A stretch of 64,000 bases of DNA from JTS-RE37 sp041744575. GTDB lineage: Bacteria; Bacteroidota; Bacteroidia; Flavobacteriales; Flavobacteriaceae. Each line of letters opens with the position of its first letter. Positions within the stretch are counted from its first letter, which is position 1. Where the stretch lies: NCBI GenBank assembly GCA_041744575.1, contig JBGTKP010000031.1, forward strand, positions 171,826-235,825. Reading direction: 5' to 3'. A model generated the notes under the pieces. It was given only the letters and a program-made list of their open reading frames with translations, was not told where the DNA came from and searched no databases. The translations under genes and the position numbers were made by a program. Positions 15,516-22,579 of this stretch are shown piece after piece.

Positions 15516-17429
15516 ATGATAAATTTCAAAATGGGAATCATTCACAATTGCATTCAAGTGCTTCTTTATATTGTAATTTTTCCAAACCTTGCCGCACAAA
15601 GAACTTATGATATCCGCTTTCCGGGGGAAGAAAAAGCCCTGGTATGCAAACCTTGCCTGACAACCTTCGCACGGAAGCCAAAAGAAGTGCAGTTTTCTGT
15701 TCAGCGGGATAAGCACGATCTCCTTTATTTTGAAATATCGGACAGGGAATGGTTTGATGAGTTAATAATTGGTACGGGAGATGGTATTGCCATAGATGTC
15801 GTGAAGAGGGCCCGTTACGGTTGCGATTTAATGCTACCGGAAAAAGGGCAGATCCGGGGAGAACTGCTGGCTCCCGTTTATAGCAGGAAACTCAGAACAT
15901 CACTTCAGCCGTATGGCAAAAATCGCTTCAGAGTGGCCGTGGGTAAACTCCCTGAGCATCTGAGGGATGAGGACGTTGAGTTCAATATTCTGTTTCTCGC
16001 CAACCATACCCTTTGCAGATACCAGACCATTTTTAACCTGGAAGCTTATCAATGGGATTTGCTGGACATGGGAATGTATCTGGATATTCTGACCTTTCCC
16101 GGCAGTGGTTCGTCGTCTGCCGGTACCTTAAGCGGATCCCTGAAATCCAAAATCCTAACCTTTTCAATTCCCTTTGAGAAAGACAAGGCCTCCTATTCCC
16201 CACGGGACATACAACCGTTGTACGACTCGCTACGGCTGACAGACTATACCATTCAACAAATTAGTATTAAAGCCTACTCCAGTGTCGAAGGTAACCGGGA
16301 ACGCAACAGATTACTTCAGGCACAAAGAGCATCGAGTATTGTACAGGCTCTGCAGTCGTTCCAATTGCCGGCATTTAAAACGAATGTCTCTACCGCTGAG
16401 AACTGGGTGGAATTTCTAAATGATATACGGGAAACTCCATATGATTCCTTGCGGGAGCTAAGCAAAGCGGACATTAATTCAGAACTTACCGGGAAGCTTG
16501 CGGAATCGCTTGAGGTATACCTGAAGACCCACCGGAAAGCGATCGTCAGCCTGGAGTTGGAAAAGAAGGATCAATACAAAAATGCGAACCCTGATGATCT
16601 GATCAACAGTTTCAATCAGGCTGTGGAAGCCAACGACATGACGCTGGTCTTCCAATTGCACAAAGCGGTTATTGAAAAGATTAAACTAGAACAGGTAAGT
16701 TATGGGGCTTTGGCTGCAATGAATATTCCCCAGCAAAAGCGTTTTGTCCCTTTATTAAATGAAAATGCTGCGTTGGGGTACCTTCTAGACCAGGGAAATA
16801 TGCTCATCGCATATAACGAAATCCTGGGTCTGAAGGCTCTGGACGCTGAGGATTTCAAAGTAGCGTACAACCTTGCAGCCCTGCAGTTACAGTTGTGGCG
16901 CTTTAAAGTAATTCCCATACAGCCTGACCAGCTGCTGGAACAAATTCTTGATTTGAGGTCTTATGAAATACCTCCTCCCCTGGTGAAGCGTATGCTCCTT
17001 AATTTCCATATGGTGAAAAGCGGGGATTTTATGCAGAACAGGGACTTTAATAATAAAAACAAGTCTGTAGACTACATTTTTGAAAATTACATCGGCCTTC
17101 CGCTCTCAGATGATGATTATCTTCGCCTTTCCCAATTCTTTTCCTATTACGCCGGTCTTGAACATGCCATCGCAGTACTCAAAAACAATGTGACCCGTAT
17201 TGATACTGATGAAGATATGCTTTTCTTTTACCTGAACCTGACCCTTGTTGACAACAAATTTACAAGCGCAACAGGCTACAGGACCATCATACTGAATGCG
17301 ATTAATTTGAATAAGGAAAGATTCTGCAGGCTTTTCAAAAGCTTTGGAGCTGGGGGAATGACATTTCAATTACTTGAAGATCAATTCCTTCGAGAAACTT
17401 TTTGTGAAAACTGCATAACGGTTGACTGA
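15516..17429 (+). CDS. Unknown exported protein with an OmpA-like segment
   Basis: 637 aa, not recognised. Signal peptide at residues 6-27 (MGIIHNCIQVLLYIVIFPNLAAQ; ATG at 15531 may be the real start). Residues about 30-190 look beta-rich, with CKPC near 46 and FEISDREWFDELIIG. Residues about 212-285 (SIPFEKDKASYSPRDIQPLYDSL and KAYSSVEGNRERNRLLQAQRAS) resemble the peptidoglycan-contacting OmpA-like fold. The rest, 290-637, is mostly helical and repeat-like, reminiscent of TPR structure. Stands 47 bp after the nucleotidase pair and ends convergent to the next operon. A cell-wall anchored periplasmic scaffold is a guess. Confidence 0.6.
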   Translation: MINFKMGIIHNCIQVLLYIVIFPNLAAQRTYDIRFPGEEKALVCKPCLTTFARKPKEVQFSVQRDKHDLLYFEISDREWFDELIIGTGDGIAIDVVKRARYGCDLMLPEKGQIRGELLAPVYSRKLRTSLQPYGKNRFRVAVGKLPEHLRDEDVEFNILFLANHTLCRYQTIFNLEAYQWDLLDMGMYLDILTFPGSGSSSAGTLSGSLKSKILTFSIPFEKDKASYSPRDIQPLYDSLRLTDYTIQQISIKAYSSVEGNRERNRLLQAQRASSIVQALQSFQLPAFKTNVSTAENWVEFLNDIRETPYDSLRELSKADINSELTGKLAESLEVYLKTHRKAIVSLELEKKDQYKNANPDDLINSFNQAVEANDMTLVFQLHKAVIEKIKLEQVSYGALAAMNIPQQKRFVPLLNENAALGYLLDQGNMLIAYNEILGLKALDAEDFKVAYNLAALQLQLWRFKVIPIQPDQLLEQILDLRSYEIPPPLVKRMLLNFHMVKSGDFMQNRDFNNKNKSVDYIFENYIGLPLSDDDYLRLSQFFSYYAGLEHAIAVLKNNVTRIDTDEDMLFFYLNLTLVDNKFTSATGYRTIILNAINLNKERFCRLFKSFGAGGMTFQLLEDQFLRETFCENCITVD

Positions 17430-17470
17430 TCTTTTGTCAGCCTCCGGAAACTATTCCCACAGGGATGCAA

Positions 17471-18154
17471 TTACAGATCCCCATGGAGCGTGACCTCAAA
17501 TTTTCCGATGTACTTGAGTTCCCGAAACCAGTACATGGAGCTGATGATACTAGACGTAAATGAATGACTTTCCTCGGACTCCGTTGTTAATTTCCAAATA
17601 ATGCCACTGGCTTCAGGGAAATTATCTGTATTGATCTGAGTTCCGAAAAGTCTGGAGATTACCGTATTTTCTGCCATACCGCCTACGAGGAGTTGGATCA
17701 TTGCTGCTTCAGCATTTGACTCAAAAATATCCAGATCTGACAGTTTCCTGACAGTGATCCGGACACGGAACATCACCGCTTCCGGAGGGGGAAATTTTCC
17801 ATTGAAAGCCTGAAACAATAATTGGTTGGCGTTAAATAAATCTTCATGCTTTGACAGGTCGGCATATTCTTCCCACATTTTTTCCTGAAGCATCTCATTG
17901 GCAATCTGCTCTCTCTGACCCTGATTCAGCCCTGGTCCAAATATATGGGAAAGAACAATCTCGGCAGCCTCCACAGGATCATGATCGGTGAGTGACATCA
18001 GCGTCAGTTCCCTGAGTTCTCCCTCGGGCAGACCCTCCGTATCAGAGAAGTCCATCAGTTGAAGTAAACTGACATAGTCCTGTTCCTTCCACGCCCCGGG
18101 GATTTCTTCTATTTTATTAAAAGAAAGAATCTCTACCAAAAAGTCCGTTTTCAT
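17471..18154 (-). CDS. Unknown cytoplasmic protein, last gene of the D-amino acid operon
   Basis: 227 aa from the ATG at 18154 (MKTDFLVEILSFN); a TTG three bases after the upstream stop is a weaker choice. No signal, no membrane helix. Acidic and helical, with GELRELTLMSLTDHDPVEAAE and LNQGQREQIANEMLQEKMWEEY in the first half and a beta-type second half (MFRVRITVRKLSDLDIFESNAE, IIWKLTTESEESHSF). I do not recognise the family. It follows the epimerase by 21 bp on the same transcript, so its job probably relates to those enzymes. Confidence 0.7.
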   Translation of the reverse strand: MKTDFLVEILSFNKIEEIPGAWKEQDYVSLLQLMDFSDTEGLPEGELRELTLMSLTDHDPVEAAEIVLSHIFGPGLNQGQREQIANEMLQEKMWEEYADLSKHEDLFNANQLLFQAFNGKFPPPEAVMFRVRITVRKLSDLDIFESNAEAAMIQLLVGGMAENTVISRLFGTQINTDNFPEASGIIWKLTTESEESHSFTSSIISSMYWFRELKYIGKFEVTLHGDL

Positions 18155-18175
18155 ATGTGTTATCTTAATCAATCC

Positions 18176-19237
18176 CTAATCACCTATCCTCCCCAGACCG
18201 GGATCTTCTGAGGGAATAAGAATTCCTTTCTCCAGACGGAACAAACCTGTAAACGGATCCTTCATAATGTCCAGATGTCCATCAAGGTCAGCATATTTTA
18301 TATTGAATCTTGACAATGCAAAATGCAGACCGGATGAAATGCCGAGCGCGCATTCATCCATACAGCCTACCATCACTTCCTGATGAGCTGCCCTGGCAAT
18401 TGAATTGATATGCATACCTTCCATGATACCACCAACCTTCATGAGTTTAATGTTAATCATTCTGACATGTTTACTCTTAGCCAGCCTGAAAGCGTCAGAA
18501 ACCGTCATGATACTTTCATCGGCCATTACCGGAATGATCACCTGTTCATTGACCTGTCCGAGCCATTCTTCCCGGCCAACCTGCGTTGGTTGTTCAAATA
18601 TTTCCACTTTGACACTACGGGTGGCATGGACAAAAGCAATGGCCTCTGCCACAGAATAGCCCTGATTTCCATCAAAACGCAGGATAATTTCTGGAAACAT
18701 TTCACGTAGACGAAGTACTTTTTCAATATCATCATCCAAGGCCGATCCTCCTTTTATCTTAAGGATATTGAAGCCCCTATGCACATATTCCCGTGCCATG
18801 TTGAGGGTCTCTTCAAGCGGAAGAATGCCAATGGTTATGCTTGTCGCAATGCTATTTCTGTAAGCTCCCAGATAGCGGTAAAGAGGTATGCCTGCCTTTC
18901 TTGAGATCAGGTCATGCATGGCCATATCCACCATCGCCAGGGTGGAAGATCGACCGCTCAGAACGATTTTCAATTCCTCCAGAATCAATGGATACGTAAA
19001 AGGATTTCTTCCCAAAAGAAAGGGGATGACAATATCTTCGATCAATGTGGCCACCTCGCCGGCTTCTTCTCCGGTAACATTTTTGTCAGGGGCGGCACAG
19101 CCATATCCCACAAGAATGGATTCAGTCTCCACTTTAAGAATAAAATTGCAGGATTTGGTGATCGTTTCATAGGCAATAGTGTAGGGTACGGATAGTTGTA
19201 AGTCCATACGCTCATAAGACACTCTGATAATTTTCAT
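18176..19237 (-). CDS. Enolase-superfamily racemase: dipeptide epimerase or N-acetyl-D-glutamate racemase (DgcA-like)
   Basis: 353 aa, mandelate racemase/muconate lactonizing subgroup. Catalytic K160 and K162 (ILKIKGG), metal ligands D189 (LRFDGNQGY), E215 (IFEQPTQ) and D240 (MADES), and the second acid/base K264 (INIKLMKVGG) are all present, so it should racemise a carbon next to a carboxylate. Such enzymes include L-Ala-D/L-Glu epimerases of murein recycling and DgcA, which racemises N-acetyl-D-Glu. The adjacent DUF1611 gene, whose family includes DgcN, favours the DgcA reading. 13 bp separate the two genes. Confidence 0.88.
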   Translation of the reverse strand: MKIIRVSYERMDLQLSVPYTIAYETITKSCNFILKVETESILVGYGCAAPDKNVTGEEAGEVATLIEDIVIPFLLGRNPFTYPLILEELKIVLSGRSSTLAMVDMAMHDLISRKAGIPLYRYLGAYRNSIATSITIGILPLEETLNMAREYVHRGFNILKIKGGSALDDDIEKVLRLREMFPEIILRFDGNQGYSVAEAIAFVHATRSVKVEIFEQPTQVGREEWLGQVNEQVIIPVMADESIMTVSDAFRLAKSKHVRMINIKLMKVGGIMEGMHINSIARAAHQEVMVGCMDECALGISSGLHFALSRFNIKYADLDGHLDIMKDPFTGLFRLEKGILIPSEDPGLGRIGD

Positions 19238-19250
19238 AAAAACAGGGTTT

Positions 19251-20324
19251 TCATTTCAGGTGTTGTCTCAGAAGCGCAATAAGTTGATCGGCTCCATTGG
19301 CCAGAACATCAAAGGCAGGCAGGCCGGTATCTGATGTGATTTGCCTGCAGTATTGGAGGATCTCACCTTCTTCCATTCTCTCATGATTGACGGTTACTGC
19401 AATGACTTTTTTTCCCGATATGATCTCAATGGCCCGGATCTGATCCTCCAGCGGATGCATCGGATATCCGGGAAAACCATCATATTCCAATCGTTTTGGG
19501 GCATGCTGTAAAATCACAAAGTCCGGCCTGCCGGCCGCAAGTATTTCGAATCCGCCCGGATAGGCAGGATTCATTAAACTTCCCTGGCCTTCAATCACAA
19601 TAACATCGGGGTTTTCATTTTTCCAGGCACTTACGACAGCATTCTCAATCTCTCCCGACACAAAGTCATTAATGCAACTGTCCATCACCATGCTGTACTT
19701 GGCCCCCTGCATCCAGGCTGTCTGACCTGTGCCAATCATCTCTGCCTTTAACCCGGCATTTCGGAAGCCATGTACTAAGATCCAGGCTGTGGTTCGTTTT
19801 CCCAACGCTGAATCCGTTCCCAATACTGCCAGTTTCAGGCAACTGACTTTTTCGATCTCGCCTGTAAAAAAATGGAGTTTGTCGCGGTCCGGGGTCATGC
19901 GAACATCGCGTAGCCGGCAGTTATGAGCTACTGCAAGTTGCCGTAATTCCTGATCATGGCTCAAAAAATCGTGCAAGCCGCTGTCTACGTTCCAACCTTC
20001 CTTAAGTGCCGTTCTGATGGCTTCCTTAGCTGCGGACGGCAGCCTTCCGCCGTCGGGCGCAAGACCAATCACTAGTGTTGCCGGAAGGTTGTCGGAAGAA
20101 GTCAGCGCTTCAATAGCCCTACTAATATTTTTAAAAATCGGTATACCATTGGGTTTGCCATCTAAAATTGCTCCGGCATCCTTTCCGGCGTAAGTTTCGT
20201 CAAGAACGCCAACAATCTCATATCTTTCCGTAAAACGAACCAGGCCATGTGCCGTTTTACCATTTGGAGTATTAAAAGCTCCCTGGCAATAAACCAGAGC
20301 TTTTCCATCAATTGCAGTTTTCAT
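19251..20324 (-). CDS. DUF1611 family protein (DgcN-like)
   Basis: 357 aa. A P-loop like segment GTDSALGKRTTAW (169-181), a Walker-B-like VIEGQGSLMNP (243-253) and a C-terminal QHAPKRLEYDGFPGYPMHPL are those of DUF1611. In marine bacteria a DUF1611 protein named DgcN was reported to act with a DgcA epimerase in D-glutamate use, as an N-acetyltransferase that makes N-acetyl-D-Glu. That assignment is from memory and is not provable here. The tight order PLP enzyme - DUF1611 - epimerase supports a D-amino acid pathway. 2 bp follow the upstream stop. Confidence 0.85.
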   Translation of the reverse strand: MKTAIDGKALVYCQGAFNTPNGKTAHGLVRFTERYEIVGVLDETYAGKDAGAILDGKPNGIPIFKNISRAIEALTSSDNLPATLVIGLAPDGGRLPSAAKEAIRTALKEGWNVDSGLHDFLSHDQELRQLAVAHNCRLRDVRMTPDRDKLHFFTGEIEKVSCLKLAVLGTDSALGKRTTAWILVHGFRNAGLKAEMIGTGQTAWMQGAKYSMVMDSCINDFVSGEIENAVVSAWKNENPDVIVIEGQGSLMNPAYPGGFEILAAGRPDFVILQHAPKRLEYDGFPGYPMHPLEDQIRAIEIISGKKVIAVTVNHERMEEGEILQYCRQITSDTGLPAFDVLANGADQLIALLRQHLK

Positions 20325-20326
20325 TA

Positions 20327-21388
20327 TTAATATTTAGCGGTTAGGACAGCCACAAATCTTCCGGGATTAAAATCCAGCTTTTGATCCATTTCCAGCAATC
20401 CGATCAATCCAGCTGTAGCCGCGGGCAGGATTCGGAATCCTTCTTTTTTTGTTAGAAGTGCGGACATTTTTTTTAATTTTTTATCACTTATATTGAACGC
20501 CTCACCATGTGATTGTCTTAAGGCATACAGGGCTTCTTCCCCATCAAAACTATGCCAGTTGATGAGGGGTTCGTTGTACCTGGTTTCATGGATCGTTTCG
20601 GGGTCCAGATCCATGCAATGGTCCAGGTTGAGCAGATAGGACTGAATGATAGGGTTTTTACGGGTAGATGAAGCGGCGATCATTTTAGGGATGGCCGAGG
20701 TCTTTCCTCTTTTGTACAGACTCACGAACCCCCGGTAAATTCCTGCGATAAGGGTCCCATTGGAGACAGGGACGGCACAATAGGCAGGGGCATCCCCCAA
20801 ATCCTCATAGATTTCAAATGCGATCTGGGAATAGGCGGAAATCTGAAGTGCTGTATTGGAACCTCCCGGATTCGCATCATACCATTCATGCTCCCCGGCA
20901 AGTTTGCTGCTTGCGACCACCACATCTTCATAACTTCCGGGCAAACGGATGATTTCGGCCCGGAGCATTATCATTTCATCTATCCTTTCGGTTTTATAGG
21001 ATTCCGGAATAAAGATCTTACACCGGATTCCTGCAAGATTGGCCGCGAGTGCTACTGCCACCCCGTAGTTACCACAGGTGGCAAGGGAAATCTCTTTATA
21101 TTCCCTCCTCAGGGCATCGTACACCTGGGCAAAGGCAATCCGGTCCTTTTGAGTACCTGTGGGATTATCCCCTTCATATTTGATATATAATTGCCGGAGC
21201 CCGAATTCCCTTTCCAGGGTTCTTGCCCTGCTTAATCCGGTATCTCCAACCTCCAGGTTAATAATATCTTCGTAGGACTCCAGCCGGTCTACCAGAGAGT
21301 TACCTTCCTCCTTTATGAAATTGCTCAATTCCGTCGCCTCCGGGGATACTTTATTCTCGGCTGTTTTAACACCATCTTTTAAATCCAT
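20327..21388 (-). CDS. PLP-dependent fold-type II enzyme, threonine synthase-like
   Basis: 353 aa. The PLP lysine is K81 in GDNPTGTQKDR, a close match to the threonine synthase and dehydratase motif; the phosphate-binding loop is ATCGNYGVAVALA (103-115), and the ring-contacting region is PVSNGTLIAGIYRG. It lacks the N-terminal domain of biosynthetic threonine synthase. Fold-type II enzymes include racemases and ammonia-lyases of serine, threonine and others, so a role in D-amino acid racemisation or elimination fits the operon. First gene of the four-gene transcript; substrate unknown. Confidence 0.85.
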   Translation of the reverse strand: MDLKDGVKTAENKVSPEATELSNFIKEEGNSLVDRLESYEDIINLEVGDTGLSRARTLEREFGLRQLYIKYEGDNPTGTQKDRIAFAQVYDALRREYKEISLATCGNYGVAVALAANLAGIRCKIFIPESYKTERIDEMIMLRAEIIRLPGSYEDVVVASSKLAGEHEWYDANPGGSNTALQISAYSQIAFEIYEDLGDAPAYCAVPVSNGTLIAGIYRGFVSLYKRGKTSAIPKMIAASSTRKNPIIQSYLLNLDHCMDLDPETIHETRYNEPLINWHSFDGEEALYALRQSHGEAFNISDKKLKKMSALLTKKEGFRILPAATAGLIGLLEMDQKLDFNPGRFVAVLTAKY

Positions 21389-21578
21389 TCACAAAGATTA
21401 AAGCACTACCTGAAATATATTCTTAATTTCATTCAAAATTACGCTTCCGGTATAATACAATGGTAAATTTACGTTATAGTCTAAGTTTAAAACAACAATC
21501 TTTCAGTGCCTCAGTTCCCGTAAAAGGAAAGACGCCTGATTGAGAAGGTTGGATACAGCTATAAAAAGTCAACTTGAA

Positions 21579-21611
21579 TTGCATTTTCAGAGGGTGGATT
21601 GCATAATTTTG
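21579..21611 (+). promoter_or_regulatory. Candidate promoter of the 21640 serine hydrolase
   Basis: TTG at 21579-21581 and TAATTTTG at 21604-21611 with 22 nt between, within the 17-23 range seen for Bacteroidota promoters. The predicted start point is about 22 nt before the ATG. The rest of the 250-bp divergent region (21389-21639) shows no clear minus-strand promoter. Confidence 0.45.
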
Positions 21612-21639
21612 AATACAATTGCAATAAAGGCCGTAGAAT

Positions 21640-22545
21640 ATGAAATCCTATCGAATATATATTCTTCTTTTGTGCCATGTGGCAACCTGTCTCTCCGCCC
21701 AGGAGGATCTTCCCATCCGCATTGATGATTCCCGTATAAAACCGCTAAGAGATCTGCTGGATATTTCCCTGCAGGCCAGTCTGGAAAATGAACTGATGGC
21801 CGATCCGGAGTGGAGTAAGCTGATTGTGGAAAAAAAGATGGCGGTAGGAATTGTTGATCTAAGCGATCCGGAAAGTGCCCGTTTTGCCAGGATCAACGGA
21901 AACCATATGATGTACGCGGCAAGTCTTCCTAAGATCGCCGTCCTCTTGGCAACCATGGATGCCATTGATAAAAACCAGGTGAAAGAAACCGCCCAGGTAA
22001 AACGGGATATGAAACTGATGATAAGCAGGTCGGACAATGAGGCCTCCACAAGGTTGATTGACCGTATCGGATATGATAAAATTGAGGCGGTAATGACAGA
22101 TCCCAGGTACGCTTTCTATAATGAAGCAACCGGAGGCGGTCTATGGGTTGGGAAAAGATATGGCAGTGGAGGCGACACCCACCGCGAACCCCTTAAAAAC
22201 CTCAGTCATGCCGCAACCGTAACCCAGGTATGCCGTTATTATTACCTGTTGGCTAACGGGAAACTGGTAAATCACAAAAAATCTCAGCAAATGCTGAAGA
22301 TCATGGAAAATCCGGAGCTGCATCATAAATTTGTCAACACACTTAATATCATAGCACCCAATGCACGCCTGTTCCGTAAATCAGGGTCCTGGAGAACGTA
22401 TCATTCGGATTCGGTTCTTGTATGGGGCACGGAAGCAGACAGGCGTTACATCCTGGTGGCCTTGATAGATGATGCAAACGGGGAACAGATCATCCGAGAT
22501 CTGGTGAAACCTATTGAAAAGGTACTTAAAAAGGGTACTTCCTGA
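21640..22545 (+). CDS. Exported class A beta-lactamase/DD-peptidase-fold serine hydrolase
   Basis: 301 aa with a signal peptide (MKSYRIYILLLCHVATCLSAQ). The three PBP-fold motifs are present: S95-L-P-K98, S131-D-N133 and K247-S-G249. I see no ExxLN omega-loop motif that would give class A beta-lactamase its deacylating Glu, so a peptidase, an esterase or a binding protein is as likely as a lactamase. Its end lies 34 bp before the transporter-HEAT gene, and a second paralog lies just after that gene on the other strand. Confidence 0.85.
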   Translation: MKSYRIYILLLCHVATCLSAQEDLPIRIDDSRIKPLRDLLDISLQASLENELMADPEWSKLIVEKKMAVGIVDLSDPESARFARINGNHMMYAASLPKIAVLLATMDAIDKNQVKETAQVKRDMKLMISRSDNEASTRLIDRIGYDKIEAVMTDPRYAFYNEATGGGLWVGKRYGSGGDTHREPLKNLSHAATVTQVCRYYYLLANGKLVNHKKSQQMLKIMENPELHHKFVNTLNIIAPNARLFRKSGSWRTYHSDSVLVWGTEADRRYILVALIDDANGEQIIRDLVKPIEKVLKKGTS

Positions 22546-22579
22546 AATTCCAAACAGTCGGGACCTGCCCATTCAATCT

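Noticed and set aside
21640..22545. Calling this a beta-lactamase resistance gene
   Set aside because: The SxxK, SDN and KSG motifs are shared by peptidases, and no ExxLN deacylation motif is visible.
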